The translations under genes and the position numbers were made by a program. A stretch of DNA of 64,000 nucleotides, taken from the NCBI GenBank assembly GCA_900466945.1, contig UBNV01000013.1, positions 217,031 to 281,030 of the forward strand, given 5' to 3'. The first letter of the stretch is position 1; every line of letters begins with the position of its first letter. The DNA comes from Hyphomicrobiales bacterium (GTDB taxonomy: Bacteria > Pseudomonadota > Alphaproteobacteria > Rhizobiales > Rhizobiaceae). Positions 29,231 through 35,937 of this stretch are shown piece after piece. The notes beneath the pieces were generated by a model that saw only the letters and a list, made by a program, of their open reading frames with translations, did no database searches and was not told the origin of the DNA.

Positions 29231-29256
29231 GGCTGAAATGAGGCTGAAAACGGCGA

Positions 29257-29279
29257 AGCCGGCCCTTTAGAGGCCGGCT
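29257..29279. terminator. GC hairpin after the corrinoid-protein gene
   Basis: AGCCGGCC and GGCCGGCT pair with a short loop. It overlaps the 3' end of the small minus-strand gene and sits between convergent genes. No T run on the plus side, so termination strength is uncertain. Confidence 0.4.
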
Positions 29280-29401
29280 CCAGCGTAGAACTCGCCCTGA
29301 GGGGACGTTGCCATGGTTTGCCAGGCAACATGCCCTCCGGCATACAGGATGGCCGCCAGCATATAGATGGCACTGGCCTTTGCGATGGTCGTGAGCGTCA
29401 T
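29267..29401 (-). CDS. 44-aa predicted small membrane protein
   Basis: GAGAGGGAGC precedes ATG at 29401. The product has one hydrophobic segment (about residues 10-28, AIYMLAAILYAGGHVAW) and a short polar tail ending GAGL. No family recognised. It lies between the corrinoid gene and an entericidin-like lipoprotein gene, both of which may be unrelated to it. Comparable tiny membrane proteins occur opposite gyrA in this window. Confidence 0.5.
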   Translation of the reverse strand: MTLTTIAKASAIYMLAAILYAGGHVAWQTMATSPQGEFYAGAGL

Positions 29402-29455
29402 GCTCCCTCTCCTGATATAGCTGCGCTCAGAGCGGTGTCCCCCGCGCGATTGCAA

Positions 29456-29617
29456 TTAGCGAGAGGCGGCGGAGTCGACGTTGTTCGCAGCGTTCTGCGT
29501 CGCGTCAACGGTATTGGCGGCATCCTGGCCAACGCCGCGGATCGTATTGCCGCAAGACGACAGTGCGAAGACGGTGAGAACGAGGGCTGCGCCGACTGTC
29601 AGTTTTTTCGCCATCAT
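29456..29617 (-). CDS. Entericidin A/B-like small lipoprotein
   Basis: 53 aa with a signal sequence and lipobox ALSSC, then CGNTIRGVGQDAANTVDATQ, the pattern of entericidin-family lipoproteins (bacteriolytic toxin/antidote pairs in enterobacteria; role unproven in rhizobia). Start at ATG 29617 or the adjacent 29614, with AAGG upstream. A paralogue with nearly the same mature core lies at 30309-30476, on the other side of the DUF1638 gene. Confidence 0.85.
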   Translation of the reverse strand: MMAKKLTVGAALVLTVFALSSCGNTIRGVGQDAANTVDATQNAANNVDSAASR

Positions 29618-29654
29618 GTGAATGTACCTTCTGTCTGGTAACGAGTGGATTGCG

Positions 29655-30281
29655 ATGGAACAACGCACGAAATCGGAAAAGGTTCACGTGATCGCATGCG
29701 GTGCGATCGCGCGTGAGATTCTGGCCGTGAAAGCCCTCAACGGGCTTGATCATCTGACGCTCGAATGCCTGCCGGCCATCTGGCATGTCTGGCCAGACCG
29801 CATCGCACCGGCGCTCCGCGAAAAAATCGCGGAAGCCCGCGCCTCTGGCCATGAAAACATCTTCATCGGCTATGCGGAATGCGGCACGCAGGGTGAAGTC
29901 GACAAGATCTGTCGCGAGGAAGGCATCGAGCGGCTCTCGGGGGCCCATTGCTATGCCTTCTTTTCCGGCACGGAAAAATTCCTCGCCGAATGCGAGACGG
30001 AATTCACGGCCTTCTATCTGACCGACCTGATCACCCGCCAGTTCGAGGCCTTCGTCATCGAGCCCCTGAAGCTCGATCGCCATCCCGAACTGCGCGACAT
30101 GGTCTTCGGCAACTATACGAAGATCGTCTATCTCGCCCAGACCGAGGACGCCGAACTCCAGGCCAAGGCAAAATGGGCGGCCGACTATTTGAAGCTCGAT
30201 TACGAATACCGCTTCACCGGCTATGGCGACCTTCAGCCGGAGTTGGTCGCCGCCGCGCGTGCCCACGCACCGGCCGCCTGA
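29655..30281 (+). CDS. DUF1638 domain-containing protein
   Basis: 208-aa soluble protein of the DUF1638 family. It opens VHVIACGAIAREILAV, contains EARASGHENIFIGYAECGTQGEVDKIC, and ends with a TGYGDLQPELV segment. The conserved cysteines (in IACGAI, YAECGTQ, AHCYAF) could bind a metal or corrinoid. The biochemical role is not established. Genes of this family recur beside MttB, corrinoid protein and RACo genes in alphaproteobacteria (recollection, unverified), so a role in corrinoid methyl transfer or methionine-cycle coupling is plausible. Confidence 0.88.
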   Translation: MEQRTKSEKVHVIACGAIAREILAVKALNGLDHLTLECLPAIWHVWPDRIAPALREKIAEARASGHENIFIGYAECGTQGEVDKICREEGIERLSGAHCYAFFSGTEKFLAECETEFTAFYLTDLITRQFEAFVIEPLKLDRHPELRDMVFGNYTKIVYLAQTEDAELQAKAKWAADYLKLDYEYRFTGYGDLQPELVAAARAHAPAA

Positions 30282-30308
30282 TACTTGGGCGGTTCGGAAT
30301 GAGCGGCC

Positions 30309-30476
30309 TCAGTTGACCGAGTTGGCGACGCTGCGCCCCGCATCCTGCGTCGCGTCTACGGCATTGCCGAGATCGTTGCCAATCCCGCGGATCGTGTTGC
30401 CGCAAGAGGTAGTGCCAAGCGTCACCGCCAAGAGCATGGCCACGACACCTGCAGAGCGTTGAAAAGCGACAGTCAT
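30309..30476 (-). CDS. Second entericidin-like small lipoprotein
   Basis: 55 aa from ATG at 30476. Signal sequence with lipobox GTTSC, followed by CGNTIRGIGNDLGNAVDATQ, closely matching the mature core of the lipoprotein encoded at 29456-29617. The two genes therefore are paralogues flanking the DUF1638 gene, both on the minus strand. The ribosome site (CAGG) is modest. Ends VNSVN-like and stops just after the DUF1638 stop, convergent with it. Confidence 0.78.
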   Translation of the reverse strand: MTVAFQRSAGVVAMLLAVTLGTTSCGNTIRGIGNDLGNAVDATQDAGRSVANSVN

Positions 30477-30696
30477 CCTGATTCCCCGTTTGATCGAGAC
30501 AAGGCGATCTAGGTGACAAGTACATGCGGAAAAATCAAGGCAACGGCTTAAGTCGGTTTTTGGTTGGCTGCCGCAGTCTTCACCATCTTTTCACCATCAG
30601 CGAAACACCGTGCCCGCCCCGCATCCGCTTTAATGTCCCTGTAATGTCCCCCTGCGACACTGATCGTCAGGTCAACAAAAACCAAGAGAATCAGGA

Positions 30697-31344
30697 ATGA
30701 CCGACAGGGCGGAAACATGGGTGGCGGGTCTCGTCACCGCGCGTGAACATCATCATCCCGAAAACCTCTCGGACCTTCTGGTCCGCCTGGCCCGCACCAC
30801 TGATCGCAAGGTGACGATCCGCGACATCGCGATTGCTCTGCAGGACCGGTCCTTCGGCGCCTTTCTTCTCGTCTTCGCCCTTCCCAATCTCGTGCCCATG
30901 CCGCCGGGCGCCACCTTCATTCTGGGACTCCCTCTGATCTTCGTCGCCTGGCAGATGATGGCCTCCGCCGGTGGGCGCGTCTACTTCCCCCGCGTCGTCA
31001 ACGACTATGGTGTCGAGCCGCAGACCTTCGAGGCGATCGTCAAGCGGCTGGTTCCCTGGATGCGCTGGGCCGAAAGACTGGTCATCCCGCGCTTCTGGCT
31101 GTTCGAAAGCCGCTTCGCAGAACGCGTCATCGGCTTCTTCGCTCTGATCCTCGCCATCGTCGTCTTCCTGCCCATCCCGCTCGGCAACTGGCCACCGGCC
31201 TTTGCCCTTGCCGTCCTCGGCTTTGCCCATTCCCAGCGTGACGGCCTGGGCGTCGTCGTCGGCTGCCTGATCGGTCTGCTCTCCCTCGCAGTCGCCGGTT
31301 TCGTCGTCTACACCGCCCTCGCCGTTGCCGCGCTCGTCGTCTAA
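30697..31344 (+). CDS. exoD: Exopolysaccharide synthesis protein ExoD
   Basis: 215-aa ExoD-family membrane protein. It has the soluble N-terminal SDLLVRLARTTDRKVTIRDI, the proline-rich loop FALPNLVPMPPGATFILGLPL and a C-terminal membrane hairpin pair (FFALILAIVVFLPIPLGNWPPAFALAVLG). In Sinorhizobium, exoD mutants have altered exopolysaccharide and alkali sensitivity; the molecular function is unknown. It is followed by a one-base overlap with a formyltransferase-like gene, so the pair is co-translated. Confidence 0.9.
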   Translation: MTDRAETWVAGLVTAREHHHPENLSDLLVRLARTTDRKVTIRDIAIALQDRSFGAFLLVFALPNLVPMPPGATFILGLPLIFVAWQMMASAGGRVYFPRVVNDYGVEPQTFEAIVKRLVPWMRWAERLVIPRFWLFESRFAERVIGFFALILAIVVFLPIPLGNWPPAFALAVLGFAHSQRDGLGVVVGCLIGLLSLAVAGFVVYTALAVAALVV

Positions 31345-32132
31345 TGCCGGGAACTGCACCTGAATTGTCACGCCGTACGGTGGTCGTCATGACCGCGGGC
31401 GGCCTCAATCCGACAATCGTCGTCCAACACCTCGCCAAAAGCGGCCTCGACGTCCACATCGTCCTGGAAAATCCCGAAGGTAAGGGCGAGATCACGCGCC
31501 GCAGAGCAAAAAAACTCGGCTGGGTCGAAGCCGTCGGCCAACTCGGCACCATGATCGCCGCCCGCGTCTTGCGCCGCCTCGCCGACCGCCGTGTCGGTCA
31601 ACTGCTCAGCCGCCACGGCCTCGACCGTGTCCTGCCGGAGACTGTTCCCATCCACCCGGTGACCTCGATCAACGCAGCGGAAACCACCGACCTCGTCGAC
31701 CAGATCCAACCCGGTGCGATCCTGCTCGTCTCGACCCGTCTCATGTCGGCGCGCCAGCTCGCGGCCATGCCCTGCCCCGTAATCAACCTGCATGCCGGCA
31801 TCAACCCGAATTACCGCGGCCAGATGGGCGGCTACTGGTCATTGCGCGAAAACGACGCCCAAAACTTCGGCGCCACCCTCCATCTCGTCGATGCCGGCAC
31901 CGATACCGGCGGCACGCTCTACGAAGTCCGCACCCGGCCCGAGCGCACCGACTTCATCTCGACCTATCCGCTGCTGCTGACGATTTCCGCCCTGGAAATC
32001 ACCCTGCGCTCGGTGGAAGATGCGCTCGAGGCCAGCCTGTCTCCGCAGGTCCCGCAAGGCCCGTCCGCCCTCCGTTTCCCTCCCACGCTCTGGTCCTGGA
32101 TCTGGTGCGGCATCACCCGCCGAATCTGGTAA
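31344..32132 (+). CDS. Formyltransferase-fold protein (PF00551)
   Basis: 262 aa with the folate-dependent formyltransferase fold. The catalytic triad seen in PurN/Fmt is recoverable: Asn and His in VINLHAGINPNYRG and Asp in HLVDAGTDTGGTLYEV. The N-terminal part has VVVMTAGGLNPTIVV in place of the usual start of the family, and there is no Fmt C-terminal domain, so it is neither Fmt nor PurN. Start overlaps the exoD stop (TAATG). Acceptor unknown; in this setting it could handle formyl-THF made from methylene-THF, which is inference. Confidence 0.82.
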   Translation: MPGTAPELSRRTVVVMTAGGLNPTIVVQHLAKSGLDVHIVLENPEGKGEITRRRAKKLGWVEAVGQLGTMIAARVLRRLADRRVGQLLSRHGLDRVLPETVPIHPVTSINAAETTDLVDQIQPGAILLVSTRLMSARQLAAMPCPVINLHAGINPNYRGQMGGYWSLRENDAQNFGATLHLVDAGTDTGGTLYEVRTRPERTDFISTYPLLLTISALEITLRSVEDALEASLSPQVPQGPSALRFPPTLWSWIWCGITRRIW

Positions 32133-32240
32133 AAACCGGCAGAGACAGACGAGAGTCGTTTTTGGCGACGAGCGACGTCGTGAAAAGCGCAGTCCGGCGA
32201 ATGCCCCCCGTGCATTCTGGCGTCAAAGGGAGTGAGTGGC

Positions 32241-32543
32241 ATGGCAGACAAGATCGTCGTTTACTGGCGGGATATTCCAGCCCAGGTGATCGTCAAACAG
32301 GGGCGGAAATCGGCCAAGCGCGAGCTCTCGCTGCGCTTCACCGAGGCGATCGACATGGCGGCGATGCGCTCGGGCACGGCTGAAACCGACGCCTATCTCG
32401 CCGACTGGCGCAAGGCCGATCCGGTCCCGGTCGGTGACGACATGGAAGCCGAAGCCGAAGCGGCCGCAGCCGAAATCGAGGCAGCCTACGACAAGGCCCG
32501 CCTCGTCGCCCTCGTGCATGCCGGAGGCCGCGACAATGGGTGA
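32241..32543 (+). CDS. PF13769 ('virulence factor') small protein of the C1 cluster
   Basis: 100-aa soluble protein matching PF13769, whose 'virulence factor' label has little experimental support. The N-terminal part, VVYWRDIPAQVIVKQGRK, and RFTEAIDMAAMRSGTAETDAYLADWR are the family hallmarks; the rest is an acidic helix rich in Ala and Glu. AAAGGGAGTGAG precedes ATG at 32241. It overlaps the next gene by 8 bases, so it is translated with the MetF partner and probably belongs to the same complex or pathway. Confidence 0.87.
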   Translation: MADKIVVYWRDIPAQVIVKQGRKSAKRELSLRFTEAIDMAAMRSGTAETDAYLADWRKADPVPVGDDMEAEAEAAAAEIEAAYDKARLVALVHAGGRDNG

Positions 32544-33135
32544 ACCCAAACTCGTCGATCCCGGCCCACCGAAAAAAGGCAATGCCGCCCCGGCAGCCAA
32601 GGCAAAGACCGGCGCATTTACGCCAGCCGGCGTCTCGCCCAATCGCCGCGCCCGCCGCTCCTATACGATCCGCCTCTGGGCCGTGCGCAATTCTCGCCTG
32701 CTTGAATGGGTCTATCGTAACTTCGCCAGCGCCTTTCTCTTCCTCCATCCGCTTTGGAAGGCGCTCGGCTACAACAGGGTCGAGACCCCGGTCACCTTCG
32801 TCGAACGCAATGTGAAGGGCCTGCTTTTCGACTGTCGCATGTGCGGCCAGTGCGTCCTGTCCTCCACCGGCATGTCCTGCCCGATGAACTGTCCCAAGCA
32901 GCTGCGCAACGGCCCCTGCGGCGGCGTGCGTGCCAATGGCAATTGCGAGGTCGAGCCCGACATGCCCTGCGTCTGGGTCCAGGCCTGGAACGGTTCGCGC
33001 AACATGGTCAAAGGTGACGCGATCCTGAAGGTGCAGAAGCCGGTTAACCAGTCGCTGCGCGAGACATCCTCCTGGCTCCGCGTCACGGCAGAATCCGCCG
33101 CAGAGCGGGAAAAGAATTCGGCAAAGGAAGCCTGA
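32536..33135 (+). CDS. Methylenetetrahydrofolate reductase C-terminal-type Cys-rich protein (MetV-like)
   Basis: 199 aa matching the 'MTHFR C-terminal' Cys-rich family (PF12225/DUF5981), which in acetogens partners MetF as MetV. Eight Cys fall at 100, 103, 106, 115, 119, 128, 137 and 145 (CRMCGQCVLSSTGMSCPMNC then GPCGG, NCEV, PCVWV), enough for zinc and/or FeS binding. The N-terminal 50 residues are basic and Pro/Ala-rich. GGAGG supports ATG at 32536. Followed after 3 bases by metF, with which it probably forms a heteromer. Confidence 0.88.
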   Translation: MGEPKLVDPGPPKKGNAAPAAKAKTGAFTPAGVSPNRRARRSYTIRLWAVRNSRLLEWVYRNFASAFLFLHPLWKALGYNRVETPVTFVERNVKGLLFDCRMCGQCVLSSTGMSCPMNCPKQLRNGPCGGVRANGNCEVEPDMPCVWVQAWNGSRNMVKGDAILKVQKPVNQSLRETSSWLRVTAESAAEREKNSAKEA

Positions 33136-33138
33136 TCC

Positions 33139-34236
33139 ATGGCCCATATCGACGAAAACCCGCTGGGCCCGCATCTGCCGCTCGATCCCCTGCCCGGCCA
33201 TTCCTCCCTCGGTCGCCTGGAACGCGTTCTCCGCCGCGGCGAATTCGCCGTGACCGCCGAACTGAACCCGCCCGACAGCGCCGACCCGGAAGACGTCTAT
33301 GAGCGCGCGAAAATCTTCGACGGCTGGGTCGACGGCATCAACGCGGTCGACGCATCAGGTGCCAATTGCCACATGTCTTCCGTCGGCATCTGCGCCCTTC
33401 TGACCCGCATGGGTTACGCGCCCATCATGCAGATCGCCTGCCGCGACAAGAACCGCATCGCCATCCAGGGCGACGTGCTGGGGGCCGCCGCCATGGGCGT
33501 CGCCAACATCATGTGCCTGACCGGAGACGGCGTTCAGGCCGGCGACCAGCCAGGCGCCAAGCCAGTATTCGACCTAGACTGCATGTCGCTTCTGGAAACC
33601 GTCCGCACCATGCGCGACGAGGCAAAATTCCTCTCCGGCCGCAAGCTGACGACCCCGCCCAAGGTTTTCCTCGGCGCCGCCATCAACCCCTTCGCCCCTC
33701 CTTATGATTTCCGCCCCTATCGCCTGGGCAAGAAGATCGAGGCCGGCGCCCAGTTCGTCCAGAGCCAGTATTGCTTCGACGTACCGATGTTCCGCGATTA
33801 CATGGCAAAGGTCCGCGATCTCGGCTTCCACGAGAAATGCTACATCCTAGTCGGCGTCGGCCCGCTCGCCTCAGCCAAGACCGCCAAGTGGATCCGCTCC
33901 AACGTGCCCGGCATCCATATCCCTGACCATGTGATCGCCCGCCTCGAAGGCGCACAGGACCAGAAAAAGGAAGGCAAGCAGCTCTGCATCGACATCATCA
34001 ATGAGGTGAAGGAGATCGAGGGCGTCTCCGGCGTGCATGTCATGGCCTATCGCCAGGAGGAATATGTCGCTGAGATCGTGCATGAATCCGGCGTGCTGAA
34101 GGGCCGCCAGCCATGGAAGCGCGAGCATGCCCGTGCCGACGACATCGCCGCGCACCGCATGCGCGAGATCGGCGCGGATCCCGTCCAGGACCAGCAGGAA
34201 CTTGCCGGCCGCGCCGCCCACCCGCAGCCGCACTGA
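33139..34236 (+). CDS. metF: Methylenetetrahydrofolate reductase
   Basis: 365-aa FAD-dependent TIM-barrel enzyme interconverting 5,10-methylene-THF and 5-methyl-THF. The folate/FAD segments are FAVTAELNPPDSADPEDVYERA, IMQIACRDKNRIAIQGDVLG, NIMCLTGDG and FLGAAINPFAPPYD; GAQFVQSQYCFDVPMF is the C-terminal catalytic region. No SAM-regulatory domain. In this operon the flanking MtrH-type gene makes methyl-THF, so it may run in the oxidative direction, supplying methylene-THF for catabolism; with a methionine-synthase role it would run the other way. Confidence 0.93.
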   Translation: MAHIDENPLGPHLPLDPLPGHSSLGRLERVLRRGEFAVTAELNPPDSADPEDVYERAKIFDGWVDGINAVDASGANCHMSSVGICALLTRMGYAPIMQIACRDKNRIAIQGDVLGAAAMGVANIMCLTGDGVQAGDQPGAKPVFDLDCMSLLETVRTMRDEAKFLSGRKLTTPPKVFLGAAINPFAPPYDFRPYRLGKKIEAGAQFVQSQYCFDVPMFRDYMAKVRDLGFHEKCYILVGVGPLASAKTAKWIRSNVPGIHIPDHVIARLEGAQDQKKEGKQLCIDIINEVKEIEGVSGVHVMAYRQEEYVAEIVHESGVLKGRQPWKREHARADDIAAHRMREIGADPVQDQQELAGRAAHPQPH

Positions 34237-34319
34237 GCAGCACTTCTTGATTTTCCCCGGCACTTGCCGGCACATCCCATTCTCGCCGCGCAACAGCCGG
34301 CATCGACCGGAGGACTGAA

Positions 34320-35294
34320 ATGACCCGCACCATCGTCGCATCCGCTACCAAGGAAATCATCATCGGCTTCGACCAGCCTTTCTGCGTGATCGGCGAGCGC
34401 ATCAACCCGACGGGCCGCAAGAAACTCGCCGCCGAGATGATCGAGGGCAATTTCGACACCGTCATCAAGGATGCGCTGGAACAGGTTGCAGCCGGCGCCA
34501 CCATGCTCGACGTCAATGCTGGCGTCACCTCGGTCAACCCGAACGAGACCGAGCCGGCTTTGCTGGTCAAGACCATGGAGATCGTCCAGGGTCTGGTCGA
34601 TGTGCCCCTGTCGATCGACAGTTCCGTCACCGCCGCCATCGAGGCAGCACTCAAGGTCGCCAAGGGCCGCCCGCTGGTCAATTCCGTCACCGGCGAGGAA
34701 GAAAAGCTCGAAGCCATCCTGCCGCTCTGCGCCAAGTATAACGTCCCCGTCGTCGCCATCTCCAACGATGAGTCAGGCATTTCCCAGGACCCGGACGTCC
34801 GCTTCGCTGTCGCCAAGAAGATCGTCGAGCGCGCCATGGATTACGGCATCAAGCCGCATGACATCGTCGTCGACCCCTTGGTCATGCCGATCGGCGCCAT
34901 CGGTTCCGCCGGCCTGCAGGTCTTCGCCCTGATCCGCCGCCTGCGGGAGGAACTCAAGGTCAACACCACCTGCGGCCTCTCCAACATCTCCTTCGGCCTG
35001 CCCCATCGCCACGGCATCAATGCCGGCTTCATCCCGATGGTCATTGGCGCCGGCATGACCTCCGCCATCATGAACCCCTGCCGCCCACAGGAAATGGAAG
35101 CCGTCCGCGCCGCCAACGTGCTCAATGGCACCGACGAGAACTGCTACAACTGGATCAAGACCTACCGAGACTACAAACCGGCGGAAGGCGGCGGCCACGC
35201 ATCTCCTGCCGCCTCCCCCGCCTCTGCCTCGACCGGCGGCGGCCGCCGCGGTGGCCGTGCAGCGCGTGTCGGTGGCGGCGCGCCGACGGAGTAA
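34320..35294 (+). CDS. Methyltetrahydrofolate:corrinoid methyltransferase (MtrH/AcsE-like, pterin-binding)
   Basis: 324-aa pterin-binding TIM barrel of the DHPS/AcsE/MetH-folate class: FCVIGERINPTGRKKL, MLDVNAGVTSVNPNET, VDVPLSIDSS, VAISNDESGI, DIVVDPLVMPIGA and NTTCGLSNISFGLPHR. It moves a methyl group between a corrinoid protein and tetrahydrofolate. GGAGG precedes ATG at 34320. Residues about 286-324 form a Gly/Ala/Arg-rich tail (GGGRRGGRAARVGGGAPTE) beyond the normal barrel end. Partner of the corrinoid protein at 28529-29230 by inference. Confidence 0.92.
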   Translation: MTRTIVASATKEIIIGFDQPFCVIGERINPTGRKKLAAEMIEGNFDTVIKDALEQVAAGATMLDVNAGVTSVNPNETEPALLVKTMEIVQGLVDVPLSIDSSVTAAIEAALKVAKGRPLVNSVTGEEEKLEAILPLCAKYNVPVVAISNDESGISQDPDVRFAVAKKIVERAMDYGIKPHDIVVDPLVMPIGAIGSAGLQVFALIRRLREELKVNTTCGLSNISFGLPHRHGINAGFIPMVIGAGMTSAIMNPCRPQEMEAVRAANVLNGTDENCYNWIKTYRDYKPAEGGGHASPAASPASASTGGGRRGGRAARVGGGAPTE

Positions 35295-35312
35295 CAGCAC
35301 AAACCCTGCCGT

Positions 35313-35342
35313 TTTACATTTGCCTATACAAACGTGTAGTAT
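35313..35342 (+). promoter_or_regulatory. Predicted promoter and short palindrome of the brnTA pair
   Basis: TTTACA (35313-35318) and TAGTAT (35337-35342) with 18 bases between fit a sigma70-like promoter; TACA-AACG-TGTA (35327-35338) overlaps it as a possible BrnA operator for autorepression. The toxin ATG at 35349 lies so close that the mRNA would be nearly leaderless. Position and function are inferred only. Confidence 0.45.
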
Positions 35343-35348
35343 GGAGAC

Positions 35349-35636
35349 ATGAAGCGATCGATTTCCGGCTTTGATTGGGACAGCGGCAACTGGCCGAAAT
35401 GTGCGAGGCACGGCCTGACGAAACCGGAAATCGAGCAGGTGTTCATGAGAACGCCTTCCGTCCACCCCGACCCGACTGTCGGAGAAGACCGGAAGCGCGC
35501 CATCGGAACCACTGCGGAAGGCAGATACGTTTTCGTTGTCTTCACCTTGCGCGAAAGCGAGCTCGGAATTCTCATCCGACCGATTAGCGCACGTTACATG
35601 CACGAACGGGAGATCAGGCGCTATGAGCAACGGTAA
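35349..35636 (+). CDS. brnT: BrnT family toxin (ribonuclease, type II TA)
   Basis: 95-aa BrnT-like toxin. BrnT proteins are RelE-fold ribonucleases inhibited by BrnA. Family features are FDWDSGNWPKCARHGLTKPEIEQVF at the start, RKRAIGTTAEGRYVFVVFTLR in the middle and RPISARYMHEREIRRYE at the end. GGAG sits very close to the ATG. The antitoxin gene overlaps its 3' end by 14 bases. It is inserted, in the same orientation, between the MtrH-type gene and the corrinoid-activator gene. Confidence 0.88.
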   Translation: MKRSISGFDWDSGNWPKCARHGLTKPEIEQVFMRTPSVHPDPTVGEDRKRAIGTTAEGRYVFVVFTLRESELGILIRPISARYMHEREIRRYEQR

Positions 35637-35883
35637 GGGCAAGCAGATGCCGGTTCTGCATTCCGACGCGGAGGCCGAAGCCTTCGTCGAGAAAGCAGAC
35701 CTTTCCGAATACGACCTGTCCGGCTTCAAACCCGTCCAGTTCGAGTTCGAGAAGAAGTCCGCACAACTGAACATGAGACTGCCGGAAGCCCTGCTTTCGG
35801 CGATCAAGGCAAAGGCTCAGGAAAGGGGTATTCCCTACACCCGCCTGATCCGCGAAGCGCTCGAAAAGACGGTGGCCAAGTAA
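35623..35883 (+). CDS. brnA: BrnA-type CopG/RHH antitoxin
   Basis: 86 aa, ribbon-helix-helix domain at the C-terminus (LNMRLPEALLSAIKAKAQER, then GIPYTRLIREALEK) and an acidic N-terminal half (SDAEAEAFVEKADLSEYDLSGF) suited to toxin neutralisation. ATG at 35623 overlaps the toxin gene; an upstream in-frame extension would run far into brnT. Toxin-first order is as in known BrnTA systems, where the antitoxin also represses the operon. Confidence 0.87.
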   Translation: MSNGKGKQMPVLHSDAEAEAFVEKADLSEYDLSGFKPVQFEFEKKSAQLNMRLPEALLSAIKAKAQERGIPYTRLIREALEKTVAK

Positions 35884-35937
35884 GGCCGAAGCAGACAGTC
35901 ATGCCCCGGGGAATACCCCAGATTTCGAAAGACCAGA

